A stretch of 64,000 nucleotides of DNA from Tetrapyrgos nigripes (GCA_013368315.1 JAACJM010000015.1:744001-808000), one strand, 5' to 3'; shown: positions 48,301 to 61,114, counted from the stretch's first letter. Numbers and translations: made by a program. The notes: generated by a model not told the origin, from the letters alone.

Positions 48301-49495
48301 TATAATCTCATTTATGCTGCGTTGAGTTTTGTTGAAGAATTTGCAGGTGGAAAGGTGGCCTTTTCTGCTGATGGTCTGTGTCATCAATGACTACGTCTGG
48401 CGAAGGCCGATAAACTGACTTTCATGGGAATCAGGTGATACCGTCCTCTGGAGAACGAACAGTGGTCAGGGTGTCTTGGTCTCGCAGTTTACCAACCCGT
48501 TCACTTCCGTATCTTCCTTGCCATCAACCGCTGCAATCGCTTCCGACAAGAAGAACAACTCTATCTTCTACGGTGCCGCTGGCTCAAGCTTCTACCTCTC
48601 TACCGATGGTGGAAAGACTTTTAAAGTCACATCTTCTCTTGGATCGTCTACCTCGCCAGTCAAAATCGTCGTAAACCCAGGTGTCACTGGGGATGTTTGG
48701 GTTTCTACTGACAAAGGTTGATTTGCCTTGGTTGCCTCATGGAGTCTAGAACTGACAAGCTTTCAAGGTCTCTTCCACTCTACGAACTCGGGTTCATCTT
48801 TCACCACTATTTCTGGTGTTAGCCAAGCCTGGGCTATCGCCCTTGGTGCCCCTTCCAAAGTAACCCTTCTCCCAAGCAATATGAAGAAAAGTTTATCTAA
48901 TTTTCACCTTGACAGTCTGGTGGCTACCCTGCCCTATTTGCAGCTGCCAACATCGGTGGTCTTGGCTATTTCAGGTCAGACGACTCCGGAGTCAACTGGG
49001 TGAAGATCAACGATGCTGCCCACGGTTTCGGTAGTGTGGGCGCAAATGTTTTGACTGCCGACCCTCGTATCTACGGTCGTGTCTACATCGGAACAAATGG
49101 TCGGGGTATATGGTACGGAGATGCTTCTGGTGCTGCTCCTCCGCCGACTGCAACTGCACCCACGACCACCCCGACGTCGGCCAGCACCACGACTACGTCT
49201 CGTCCGGGAACTACTAGTGTCCCTGGTACCACTACGACAAAGACTTCGACTGCCCCGACTTCTACGTCGACTGGTGTTGCTGCCGTTAGTGGTTTAAGAT
49301 GTTTGACTTGATGAAGTCGCTGACAAATGCCTAATAGGCCTGGAGCCAGTGTGGAGGACAAGGTTGGACAGGTCCCACTCAATGTGCCTCTGGAAGCGTT
49401 TGTACTTACCAAAATGACTGTAAGTGCTTCTTTAGCGAGAGGATCTTTCATTTCTGATGACAACGCTAGTCTACTCTCAATGTCTTCCTCAGTGA
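45318..49495 (+). CDS. GH74 xyloglucanase with C-terminal CBM1
   Basis: Thirty exons give 831 residues; starts are 45318, 45489, 45573, 45708, 45843, 46019, 46082, 46195, 46318, 46432, 46623, 46776, 46892, 46995, 47208, 47319, 47434, 47533, 47617, 47724, 47907, 48018, 48142, 48213, 48347, 48435, 48768, 48916, 49338, 49470. A signal peptide ([19 protein letters not shown]) is followed by a double seven-bladed propeller built of BNR/Asp-box-like repeats. The two catalytic aspartates are visible in [10 protein letters not shown] (near residue 55) and AVGDLGGF. A Thr/Ser/Pro linker leads to a fungal cellulose-binding module with [21 protein letters not shown]74 enzymes cut xyloglucan beta-1,4 backbone outside the cell. 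Exon 6 is 7 bp, exon 18 is 10 bp and exon 23 is 13 bp. The intron after exon 4 has no normal donor or acceptor in frame. Confidence 0.95.
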
Positions 49496-49625
49496 AGACG
49501 AGACATCGTGGGTTCAATAATGTAAATCGAGGGTTTTTTTTTCGGGATGGAACTACATAATGACGGAAGTAATAAATTATACCGCAACTTGCCTCATAGA
49601 GGATGTTCTCGGCGTTCTCGACGGT

Positions 49626-51489
49626 CTAATCCACAACCGGTTGCTGCATTCGATCGTTTTTCCAGACCTTCAAATAACTCGTTAGTGTGGAGTACATAGA
49701 CGTGCGACACTAAATACACTCACATCGAAAATCTGTCTACGATCTGTTATGCTAATCCCTCTGCAACTGGTGAGGTCCAAGTACTCCAACTTGTGACACG
49801 AATCAATGATGGCAAAAACTCCCTGGGCTGGTGTTCACACTTAGTAAAAACCTCAATGCATTGTTTTAGGTCTTACTAGTCATCTGAGTGCCGGACAGCT
49901 CTAGCCTGGACAAATCATGGCAGCATGCAAGAAACCCAGCAGCTTCGTCATCGATGTGAAGATTGTTGAGGACTAGAGTCCTCAAAGGCGGTGTAGCATC
50001 TAGCTCGTCGAGTGGTAGGAGAGCCGCGAGATCAGTAGATCTCAGCGAAGGTAAATTAGACAGGTTGAGATACTGCAGATCTTGCCTTGTTAGTAATTAC
50101 GCTTTGAAGGAGTAGTGAATCCCAAAAACTTACCTGACATCTTCGTCCAACCCGCCTTATAAAATCGAACAGAGCGCTGTTGGCTTTGGAGGATGAACCG
50201 AGTTTGGTATTTGATACCAAATTGACAGACTCAAGCTGCAGAAAGCCCTCTAGAAGGTCGGTGAGACTTCGTAAGGTACTGTCGTTCATAGTCATAGCGG
50301 AGGAATTGCTGATAGATGCTTTAGCGCTTTGCCTGACTCCTAATGCTCCGAGGGAGAGAATTCTGAGTTGCGGGAGTAGGACAATAGTTGATAACAGGTC
50401 TTTGTCCGAAACTGCCGTTGAAGTCAGAGACAATTTCTCCAAGGCAAGAGGAGTGGATGAAAATAGGGTCTGAGGATGTTTGACAGTTGTGAAGGAGATA
50501 TCCAGTCGCTTTAGATTAGGGCATAATGATATGAAGGAGTTGAGAGAGTTATCCGACAGAGAGAGGTCGCGCAATTTCAGGGTGCGAAGGGTCGGGATAC
50601 AGGCTCTCTCGTCCATTGCCATCGTGAATTTTGCAAATGTAGCATCAGTCTGGCTTCACAAATCAGTATAAGAATGGGACGGGGTGGAGTACTTGCCCAG
50701 TTGGAGATGCCTGCGAGCTTTAAAACTTCTAGTTGATGGCATGAAGTTAAGAGGGCGGCGATAGAGGCAGGTGTGACGGAAGTGTAGTTGAAATTGACAA
50801 CTCTCAGCGTGTCTGAGCAAGTTTTGACAATGGCGTCAATCGTCTTGCTTCCCACCCTCGGGCATCCCCTAGCGAGCAGCACTTAGTACTATAGAGGCTA
50901 TAGCGAGAAGAGAGCTGGTTACCGAAGGACTAACGACCTGAGCCATTTCATGTGCGACATGACAAATGCAAAAGTCTCGTCTGAGATCTTGACGAAGCCA
51001 GAAAGCTCCAATTGACGTAGATGGGGGTTTATTCGTTGGATTGCAGAAATGGTATTCCTATTCACGCCAGTTAGACTCTCAGTCAATGTGAGTGATGGTC
51101 CTCGCAAAAAATACTGATTCAACATGAATAGTAAGCCTGAGTCTAACGTTCAGGGAGCGTACAGTGACGATGATTTCATGGGACAGGGACGTAGCTAGGT
51201 GAGAATCTCTGAGCTTCGCGAACAGTTTAGGTATAATGGGGTCTGGAAGTAGCCTGAGATATTGACCGGTCCTTTCCCATACATCTGGTCTGGAATGAAG
51301 CTTTGCGAATTCTGAGACAAAACGTCGCGCGCAGAGACTCGTCAATGTTGGAACGGTGATTTGTGGAAGAGTCCGAGCGGATGATGATGAGGAGGATGGG
51401 TTGTTTTGCAATGGATAATCAGCTTCTGAAGGTGCTCCAAACGATCGAGCTCCGCTAGTGCGTTGCCTTTTCGTACTTCGATATGACAT
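49626..51489 (-). CDS. LRR protein, Rad7/F-box-like
   Basis: Exons 51163-51489, 50923-51113, 50697-50868, 50134-50649, 49877-50072, 49724-49827 and 49626-49667 give 515 residues. A basic, Ser-rich start (TKRQRTSGARSFG) is followed by LTSLCARRFVSEFAKLHSRPDVWERTGQYLRLLPDPIIPKLFAKLR and then cysteine-type leucine-rich repeats: LRQLELSGFVKISDETFAFVMSH, LRSLVLRGCPRVGSKTIDAIVKTC, LRTLKLRDLSLSDNSL, LKRLDISFTTV, LEYLDLTSCRGIS. This resembles the Rad7/AMN1-type LRR group, linked to DNA repair or ubiquitin ligases, but the assignment to Rad7 is not firm. The third intron has a GC donor (GCAAGT at 50691-50696 on the reverse strand), required by the frame. It converges on the GH74 gene 130 bp away. Confidence 0.82.
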
Positions 51490-51833
51490 GATGGAGGTGG
51501 AAAAAAGGTATATTTGTCCTGCTCAAGTCCTGCTGCCGAAATGGTCACAGGTTCTGACACATCCCAAACCCTTCGCAACCGCAAACCAGCTCACTTATGG
51601 GTTTTCATTTACTACTGCTACTTGTTCAAGTTGTTGTACTCGAGGGTTATAATTTTACATCCAATTGCTATTCTTTGAATGGTAGCGGGGTATGGTGCGC
51701 AATTGCAAGTGCCTACAGGGCAGGGTTTTGGGGCGTCCTGCCAGTGTCGACGACCTAACGACTCAACCACAAATTCGTCGCCTTGTTGTACATGTAGATT
51801 TATTTACAGGAAGTAAGGTTGTACTAGTGATAG
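51490..51833. other. Intergenic, LRR-gene promoter side
   Basis: 344 bp upstream of the LRR gene and downstream of the HET-domain gene, both minus strand. Nothing recognised. Confidence 0.4.
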
Positions 51834-53975
51834 CTACCCGGACTCAATTTCAGTAAAGCCAAATCGCAAAAGGTGAGAGCCAAGCTGAATGGTTGTTCTG
51901 GCTTCAATGGTGACGGTGACACTGAGAGCGCGGGATAAGGCGAATGACATTGAATCTGACGAAGTCCGGAGCTCCCCTGGCCAGTGGTCTGTTCTCTTAC
52001 TTACCAGGTCTAGATAGGCGGCCAAATCCCGTTCCTGACCATCAACCTCAAACTTTTGCCCAGGCAAAGATATATGCACCCACGGTACAACTCCTCGAAA
52101 TCCAAGAGCCACGTCGAATTCAATTTCTCTGCTCCTCCAAACAGCCGTATAGGTAAGGATTCTGAAAGTGGACGTCTGGAAGGAAACATATTGCTGGTCA
52201 AGACCGCAGTCCACATCAAAGAAATCGAAGGAAGCAATCCGTTGAAGACTGGTGGAGTGTTTCAAACCCGCTGCTGTGACGTCAAAGAAATCGAAGGAAG
52301 AAATCCACCGAAGTACTAGTTTGGCGAATTGATATTTCGGAGTCCCTGGTTTGAATGGCACTATAAAACCCGCAGTTGGTGGCGTCAACTCCCTCTTCAA
52401 AGCAGTAAGGGCATCTCCTCGAGGAAGGTAGATTATGTCGAGGTTCTTCTCCATACATTTTCCTGTGTTCCGGCATCGAAACGATACCAGGCCACCATTC
52501 ATCAAAGGAAGAGTTATTGTATCTGCAAGTTCGTAGTCCGAGGAACCAACATAGTCGGGTAGACCTCCGCTAGGATTTTCATACGTGACCTCCAAGGATA
52601 GTCGATTGCTCTGAGCACGTAGTAACTTTAAGACGAGAGAGGTTTGCGAGGTGCCGCTAGGACTGCAAACTCTATATTTCAAAGACAGGGAACCGCATTT
52701 CGCGACAGAGAAAGTACTGAGACCTTCAATGTCCTGGCTACCATCAAAGACGAGGCAGTTTCGAGTCACTGTGTCTGAAAGCTTGACACTAACCACTAGC
52801 TCCTCGGCATCCCTTTTCTGGTGCTGAGCGAAGGATGGAATATGATTGTTCTCCTTCACAACCAGGTCCCGCACCTGAAAAGGGTGCTCTCCAGGACGTG
52901 CGGAAGTGAGAACTAACTCGTCGGCGCGACAACGAACAAATTGTGGACCCTTGTTACCGTCTATCCTGCGAAGATAGACGGATAGGTACTTGTATCGGTC
53001 ATCTTTTTGAGATCGACAATAGAGCGACGCGAGGAAGTGGTGATGTGAGTCATAGTCGCGCGTGTACTGGTCACCGGGGTAGTCCGGGACTCGCATGAGA
53101 GGGAGGTGTATGTGTAAACCATTATTAGCGAAAGTATACGATGAGTTTCCGCCAAAGGTATCCGTTTCCGACGCCGCAACTTCTCCGGACATCCTGAACT
53201 CGAAGGGGGATTTGGCAAACAGCCCTCTCTCCCCAATCCGCGCAATCCATACAAAGATACTACGATCATCAGAGACCTTGATGATCTCCTGCTGAAGCCG
53301 CATAAACGCCTTGACAGCCCCTTCGCCGTAGAGAGGTGGCATATTGACTCCAAACAGCCCCATCAGACAATACGCTTGGTCCTCCGACCTCGTCGTCTCC
53401 CTGAAAGCTGCCCATGACATCTTCTGAGCTATGCTGTATCTCGTCATATCACCGTCCTCGAAGACACGGGAAGGGATGCCCGTCAACTCGGATATGGCGT
53501 CCCGTAGACTCCATCTGGTCCCAATTTCCTCCCAATCCTTTTCCAAGAAGACGCAGTAGCGAGGAGCGAGCAACTCCTGAAGCGTCCAACCTCTTTTAAA
53601 CCATCTACTCCTCCTAAAGCCATACCCCACATTCCTGGGATCTTCTGCACTCGAGACATCAGACAAGTACACGTAACAGACTTCGGAGTCCCCGTAGTAC
53701 TGATACATCGAATTGATGTTCTCTGAAAGTTCTGCGCTACTCTCCTTGTTGATGCAGCATGTGTCGATCTAGATCCACTCGAAATTGTACTTTCGAGCAT
53801 AAGCACAAGAGCCCCGGAGCTTCGCGTAGCCAGCTTTCCTCTCTGCGATCTGAGGGTTCTGCATATCCTGGAAGGTAACTTCTTCTCTCTCCCAGGCGTG
53901 AGATAGGATGGCATAGGTAGGGATGTCAGAGTAGAACTCGTGAAGTTGTAAGGTTTCGGTGTTCAGCAGGCGCAT
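51834..53975 (-). pseudogene. HET-domain gene with in-frame stop
   Basis: A single open block of 714 codons interrupted by one TAG at 53769-53771. It begins MRLLNTETLQLHEF..YAILSHAWEREEVTF, the start of the HET (heterokaryon incompatibility) domain, and continues past the stop with IDTCCINKESSAELSENINSM, YVYLSDV and RWFKRGWTLQELLAPR, then a long C-terminal region with GLFGVNMPPLYGEGAVKAFMRLQQEI, typical of Agaricomycete HET proteins with a following uncharacterised domain. HET proteins trigger cell death after fusion of unlike hyphae. The stop appears to come from an extra six bases (TAGATC) inside the conserved WIDTCC motif, forming a palindrome GATCTAGATC. The rest of the frame is intact, so the lesion looks recent, or it is read through or misread. 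A short direct DNA repeat encodes a doubled SFDFFDV segment near the end. Confidence 0.85.
52212..52306. repeat. Direct repeat inside HET-domain gene
   Basis: Two copies of about 26 bp (52212-52241 and 52277-52306, starting CATCAAAGAAATCGAAGGAA on the plus strand) differ at a few positions and code for the doubled SFDFFDV segment. Confidence 0.7.
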
Positions 53976-56005
53976 GATTCGTCAAACTGGGAAGACCGTA
54001 AGATGCATTGAGTACCTTCAACGATGCAGCAGCTATCGCTGGCAAACTCACCTTGGGAGTAGAAAACAAAGCTGTCAAAAAGCTGTTGAGAATCACAGGT
54101 AAGGCGCTTGGCATTGTTATGGACTCGAAGCACTCGACACTTTGATGACAGTTGATCAAAGGCGGTTTGATTGACTTCATCAAACCTTAGCCGAAGTGGC
54201 TCCGAGTCGAGCAAGGTCTATCATTGTTCTTCCGGGGCGTCTATTTCAGGATCGCTTGGTGAAAAGACGCGAAGAGCCCTAGGGAGACTCAAGCTAGCAG
54301 ACTAGCTTCACTGTAGTAGATGTGCAGACCCGGGGATGGCGAAGGAAAGAGTCGATACCCCGAAGGAACGATTATTGACATTAATTTGCCGTTTGCTGTG
54401 GAATAGCCAATGAGATTGCTAGGTATGTTGGTTGTACTAACGGTACTTTTCAGTCCTACTTGATTGTGGTTACTGGAGCACTGGAGCAAAGAGAGAAAGA
54501 TTGGAGTGCGTGCAGGAAATGAGCAAGGTTATATTTAATTATGTCATTCACCCCTTACAGTAAGTTCCTTCTCTTTCCTCATTGCGTGTCTGTGAAAATG
54601 TCTGCCCGGAATCTCTCTTTGGATCTTTATGGAGCACCGAATATTCATTAGGTGTATTCTTGTAGACACAACAATAGGATGACGAGTCCTCACGTACCAA
54701 AAAGTGCGTTTTTGTACCGCTTTCTTTCTTCTGCTCTCTACTTGACTGCTTCTTCCTTCGATTATAGACGCTAGAATCATCCTCTATAGTCACCAGGCCC
54801 AGGAATGGCAGATGATGCGACGACGACCCGCGTTAACGCTCTTAAACTTGGCGTCACAATGCCAGGTTTCATGCAACGGGTGCACTCCCTGTTCCTTCGG
54901 ATGAACCACAGAGCACAGGATGATGATGTCCGAGTCGGAAGAGCTCATTAACATGCATGTGAATCTCTCCTCGGTTCCTCCTCACCTTTTACCGACTCTT
55001 CTCTTTTACCAGCCTCCCCGACACTAGAAGCTGCTCAATATCTGTCTGGTGACTGACGTCGCACTCTGCCATACTCACTCGACCGTCGGCGGTCAAACTT
55101 GGGTATGCCTAATACCGTTTCTTTAGCACAAGGTCCGAGAACTGACGTATTCATGTCAGTCTTCAGAATCGTAATTTTCTTCGTGTCCCATCGGACTTGC
55201 CAACTGCTAGGACTTCAACAACGCGTCAACGTCAACCAGCTTTGCTTTGCTCCACTGAACAACTCGCCCTTGCTATTCGACTTCCTACGACTGCCACTTT
55301 TTTGTCTCGTCCGCGCAAACAGACATTCCTTTTGTCATCATTTCTGTTTCTCCCAAGCAGACCACAGCATAATAGCTTGCGAGTCACACAGGCTCTACAG
55401 TATTGAATCAGCTTCCCATCGTGAATAACCTTATTGTTCATCTCCAGGAGCATAGATATATGCCTCTCCACCGTTTGGGAACTGTTCCGGATCCGTTCTC
55501 TCTTCGCTGCGCTGCTTCAAGTTTGCGATAATGCCGTGCAGGCGAGCATAGAGTGTACAGTGGCCGTTGTTCCCACCAACGCGACTGACGCACCCTTGGC
55601 ATGTTCATTACGCACTTGACTGAGTCCGACGTTCTTCCTACTCAACGAGAGCTCCCGGGGATTGTAGATGGTATGGAAATCTGTTCTTTCCCAAACCTGA
55701 ATAGCAAGACTCCAGTCATCCAGCTCACGGCCATGCGAAATAGCCAGGGTGCAATTACTATTTAATCGTTCGTTTGGGGACGGGTACAATTATCGTAGAT
55801 TGGGAAAAATAGACCTTCAGTTTTCTCGCATGTTCTCATGGATCTTTGTACATATTGTACGAAGGTGTCAACTATACACACTGAACTCATTAGGCCGCGG
55901 TCAGTTCGTTGTGGTGGCGGTTTTGTGGTCCCGTATCCATTAAACTGTGCCTTCACCATCCAGCAGCTTTGCCTACCGTCTTCCCTCATCAGCATTTTGG
56001 CCACT
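53976..56005. other. Gene-poor 2 kb region between HET and 7TM genes
   Basis: No spliced gene was assembled on either strand. Open frames such as 55099-55428 (plus) and 54544-54793 (minus) lack domains and consistent introns. It should hold the HET-gene promoter and the upstream region of the 7TM gene. No tRNA-like cloverleaf or transposon end was found by eye. Confidence 0.5.
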
Positions 56006-57343
56006 ATGATATCTTTGGAGCGAAGCTTTCTGTTGGCTGCAGGGTTCGAGGTGAGCGATGACACCAGAGATTGTAAGGCAAAGTAATTGATGCTTCTTCA
56101 TTTTTACAGACTCTCGTCTATGGTAGATCCTCTCAGAGACGGAAATGATTCTGAACTCAACTTGACTCATCCAGGACTCTTCTTCTGTATATTCGGAGCG
56201 ACCTTGATCCTTCAGTTCACTTCGTACAGCAACTTCAGGTCTGACCGACATGGACATGTAAGTCCGTCCATTCTTGTTAACTCCGAGCTATCAAACACCG
56301 TCGTTTGCTTTCACTGCAGACTATGACAACAATATCGACGCTCATGTTTGTGATCGCCACTGTCCACCTAGCCACGAACTGGTACCGGATGCTGAGTGGA
56401 TTCGTTGACCACAACATTGCGCAAGGAGGAGTGGTGTCCTATCTCAATCGTCTGAATGACTGGAGTAGGATTGTAGTAGACACTCTATATCCTTCGCAAG
56501 AAAATCTGGGTAGTGCGGCTGCAGTGAGTGTTACCCATTTGCATTCCAGGGGTCAGTGGTGATTGTAGGCAAAGATTTACAGAACGTTCATTCTATATCA
56601 ACGTGACTGGAAAGTCATCATTCCACCTATCATCCTCTTTGTTGGCAATATTGGTGTGTAGGAGCTCGCTCGTTGTTCTTCATTTAGCTACAACTAAAAC
56701 AGCAATTAGTTGCTGAAATCTCCATCCTCTTCCTGTACATCAGAGCTGACACAGCAACCGTGATTTTCGACCATGGTCTACAGAAATGGATCACCTCATT
56801 CTTCACTATTAACGTCTGCATCAACATCATTACCACAAGCATGATGGCCTTTAGGATTTGGTCGACACACCAGTATTCGTCACGATACAACGCGGAGAAT
56901 GGCAGTCTTCTAATGTCAATACTACGGATATTCCTTGAGTCTGCAGCGCTTCAGTTGGTTACGCAAATCGTCCTTCTGATTCTGTACGCGATAAAGGACA
57001 ATGCTCAGGAAATTCTACTCCAGTCTGCTGTGCCTATTGTCGTGAGTTTTCAGTCCCTTTCAAGCGCAGAACTTATTCTTAGAATAAGAACGATTTCTCG
57101 TTGCACCAGGGAATAACCTTCAATGTTATCGCCATTCGAATCAGAATACATCTAATCAGCTCGACGAAACCTATGACTGTCAGCCACCAGCCCGCGGACA
57201 CTATTGGTAGTGTGCGACTGCGTCCGCTCGTTGTTCATGTCTCAACAGCGACGAGCGTCGTAGAGAATAATGAAGGAGAATCGGAGGCAATGATAGGGGG
57301 ATTGGGTAAAAAATCCAGTTCCCTGCAGTCCTCACCAGTATAG
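56006..57343 (+). CDS. Seven-transmembrane protein, basidiomycete orphan family
   Basis: Exons 56006-56050, 56110-56122, 56175-56257, 56320-56523, 56569-56653, 56710-57041 and 57110-57343 give 331 residues. Seven hydrophobic segments are visible, among them TLVYGLFFCIFGATLILQF, LMFVIATVHLATNWYRML, VIIPPIILFVGNIGVLVAEIS and NVCINIITTSMMAFRIW, with a hydrophilic C-terminal tail. The pattern IYR..ILY..DW and ITTSMMAFRIW is typical of a family hugely expanded in Agaricomycetes and often annotated only as hypothetical membrane or receptor-like protein. No ligand is known. Exon 2 is 13 bp. The acceptor of exon 5 is uncertain by six bases, in frame. Confidence 0.82.
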
Positions 57344-57517
57344 TCACTTTCATGACCCATTGTACCTTGTAGCAAGCTGTACATACTCCTACACAGCAAA
57401 GAGAAAAGGGGTAGAATTTAAGCGCCCATTTAGCCTGCCGCGGTCCGCGGGCTGAGCTTTTTGTTTTTCCCAACGCTTTCGCAAGTTTGTCAGAAATAGA
57501 AGCCACTTCCGTTGTCC

Positions 57518-59109
57518 ATGGCGAGCTCGACGATGCCAGCAGTGCTCCCAGACGCTTCCTCATCGTCCACGATGAACACCGTTTACTCTCTCAGTCTTCT
57601 CTCCGAGTACAACCACACTCTCGACTCTCTTCCTCTCGACCTTTCTCGTCACTTTGCCGACCTTCGTGAGCTCGACGCTGTCCTCTCCTCGTCGATGGCC
57701 TCTATCACCGCCAAAATCACTAGACTCACACAAATGATCGAGGATAACGTCGGGCAGAAGGACGAGCGTCTTTGGCTCCTCTCCGAGATTGCAGAGGAAG
57801 CTTCCCGGCTCAAACCAGGAGGAGAGGACAAGATTCGCGTGGGCTGTCAGGCTGCAGACGCTCTCAAAGGCCATTTCTCTCATCTCAAAGCCCTTTCCGA
57901 ACACATTCCCGAGTTTGATGCCATGACGCTCAACAGACATACCACCTACCCACATGTAGCAGCCAAATCATTCATGCCGCCTCATCTTTTCGAGTCTGGC
58001 AGACGGAGAAGGACTGGCTTTGGATCATTGCTCACCAGTGCAGCTGATCCCAGTCCAGCGAAACGAAAAAGGGTCGTCAGAGATGACGATGGCGATATCA
58101 AGACACCGAGAAAAGAAAAAGTCATCGAGGGTGTTTCGAGGGCGCGGAATGGTGCTCGGGCCAAAAAGTGCGTCCGTTGTCGTCATTTCGGAAACTCTTT
58201 CTCATCTTTTCCATCTCTCCAGAGTCGATCGCGCAGCCTCACCCACAGAGTCTGTCTTGTCAGTGACATCACACATCACTTCGCAGCAAGCCCAAAACAT
58301 AGCCAGTTCCTCTCGAGGAACATCGAATCATGCAACTTCTCGCGCTGCAAATGGGATGAATGGCGTATCAGGTACTAATAAACGCGCCCGAAACACCGGA
58401 AACCGTGCTATGAGCCCACCTCAGCATGACGTCTATCCTAACGGGGCTTTGTACGATCAGCCGAAGACAAATCACGCCAATTCCTCTACAAACTCACGTA
58501 GAGGAGAAGTGTTCAACGTTCCACCTTCATCCTCTCATCCTTCCCTCCCACTACCTTTCAACGCAAACGGGCATCCTTCCACCAACGGCTTCAGCTCGAA
58601 TTCCATTTCGAATGATAGTACCGGGTCTTCGAAAGAATGGAGTGGAAACCGTAATCAATTAGAAGGGCCCGGGATGCCTGTTGTACGAAGTCAAGCCATG
58701 AATGGCGGAAACGCCAATGGGAGCAATGCTGCTACCTCTTCTCCTGCGCCTAATGGTGCAGGTCCTTTGACCGACGCAGGCACCGAAGGTGGTGACGGCG
58801 ACGCGGATGGTGATGGTGATGATGGCGCAGTCTATTGTATGTGTGGTCGAGGAAGCTTCGGTGTGATGATTGCCTGCGATGGTGCAGCCTGTCCCGGCGA
58901 ATGGGTGAGTGTAGTGTTTTTCTCGTCCAAATACTTTGCTGACTTGTTCCGTCCTCTACCAGTTCCATATAAGCTGTATTGGGCTTTCCTCACCACCTCA
59001 AGGTGACTGGTACTGTGATTCATGTCGGTCTAAGAGGACCACAAAACGTCCTGGCCGTGGTGGAAAACGACGAGCAGGCAATGGTCGTGCAAGTGGGAGG
59101 AATTTGTGA
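57518..59109 (+). CDS. ING-family PHD finger protein
   Basis: Exons 57518-58167, 58223-58904 and 58963-59109 give 492 residues. The N-terminal helical ING domain spans about residues 12-115 (YNHTLDSLPLDLSRHFADLRELDA..ITRLTQMIED). A basic segment KRKRVVRDDDGD follows, then a long Asn/Ser-rich disordered region and an acidic Asp/Gly run. The C-terminal PHD finger (about 417-464) has the zinc pattern YCMCGRG..VMIACDGAACPGEWFHISCIGL..DWYCDSC, interrupted by an intron exactly after GEW. ING proteins (Yng1, Yng2 and Pho23 in yeast) read trimethylated H3K4 and recruit histone acetyltransferase or deacetylase complexes. Which of the three it corresponds to cannot be decided. A Lys/Arg/Gly-rich tail follows the finger. 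Confidence 0.94.
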
Positions 59110-59494
59110 TCCCGCCCATTATTCTATGCTGTCTTGGACCAGCTCCTGATCTATACCTCTTGGGCATTTATCTATATCGGCTGTAGTACCTTTCATTCAC
59201 ATACATTGATTGCAAGCCTTTTATACGCGCAACTATCCCTTTCCTACTTACACACCGCATAATACGCGCTTGGCTTGGCTTACCCCAGTCAGGTCTTTCG
59301 ATAGCCTGTTGTATTTTATTGTCTCTTCAACCTTTGTATTTTGGGCTTGAGGATGTCTTCCTCCGTCTCATGGGTCTAGTGAATGTAATAATATCTATTT
59401 GTTTGTCTGTTTCAGTGTTTTGCTTCTTGTTCGGGATCATGACCCTAGTAATGAAAAATAAAATGAAAACGCATCAACTCAACGTTGTGAAAGC

Positions 59495-59518
59495 AAAAAA
59501 AAAAAAAAAAAAAAAAAA
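59495..59518. repeat. Poly(A) run of 24
   Basis: A perfect A24 in genomic DNA downstream of the ING gene. Confidence 0.95.
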
Positions 59519-59587
59519 GAGCACAACAAAGTACATGACATCTCGAGGAGACGTAGAAGCCCAAAGATTAGAAACGCGACATTATGT

Positions 59588-59648
59588 GTGCCACCCACAC
59601 GGAATCCCCTAGTAAAAGGCGAGGGGATTGTTAGTTTGTGGGTGACAC
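59588..59648. repeat. Imperfect inverted repeat, predicted stem-loop
   Basis: Outer arms GTGCCACCCACA (59588-59599) and TGTGGGTGACAC (59637-59648) pair with one mismatch; inner arms AATCCCCT (59603-59610) and AGGGGATT (59622-59629) pair perfectly, leaving an 11-base loop. The two stems are in register with small internal loops, so the 61 bp can fold into one long hairpin. Confidence 0.75.
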
Positions 59649-59790
59649 TGTCGCTACATAGTAATGTTGTGAATGAGGTACTGGCGCTAACGGTTTTGAT
59701 TGTGTAGATTTCACGGGGTAGCCTATTTTGGAAGGTCCAATTGCCTCCATGATCCTTATCTAGTATCTACCTTTCTTCCGTTTCCACAAT

Positions 59791-60665
<875 letters not shown>

Positions 60666-61114
60666 GAGAAAATTGAGCTTTGTGTATGATACGTTCCAGT
60701 AGAACAGTATATTTCTGAGGCCTTACATGTAATGCAATTGAGTATAAATGCTCACGGCACCCTGTGGGCCAATACTATGTATACAAAGCAGAAAAGTTTA
60801 CTGTGCGCTTTATCGGGTACTATTTCTACCTCGAGACTTGCTTTTGGTCTGACCGCCGGAGCCCCTGGTGTTGTTCAACGTTCAGTAGTAGGACGGTTTC
60901 CTTCTTCTCGGTGGATGTGTAAGCGTTCTCCAGGTTCTTCCAAACGCGAACAGGCAAAACCGATACACCCGAATTGTAGAGCTGGCTTCTCTTGTCTTCT
61001 CCATTTATGTATCTTGTCCAGTCTGAATTATTTGAATGTCGGCCGGAGATATTTTCGGCTATATGTACACCCTCAAAATTTGGAAAATTCCTGCACCTTA
61101 CGGCCATTGCTACG
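60666..61114. other. Intergenic before SulP gene; possible upstream exon
   Basis: 449 bp. The plus-strand frame around 61036-61110 reads through to the SulP start in places, so the true N-terminus of that gene could lie here; no exon with a good donor was identified. Confidence 0.4.

Larger units (their letters stand above)
59110..59790. other. Intergenic with A24 run and inverted repeat
   Basis: About 680 bp between the ING gene and cytidine deaminase, both plus strand. It holds the ING 3' UTR, a 24-base A run (59495-59518) and the stem-loop at 59588-59648. No protein-coding gene recognised. Confidence 0.55.

Noticed and set aside
53976..54240. Upstream exon for the HET gene
   Set aside because: Minus-strand frames here are open but the ATG at 53975 already gives the usual HET start, and no donor joins in frame.
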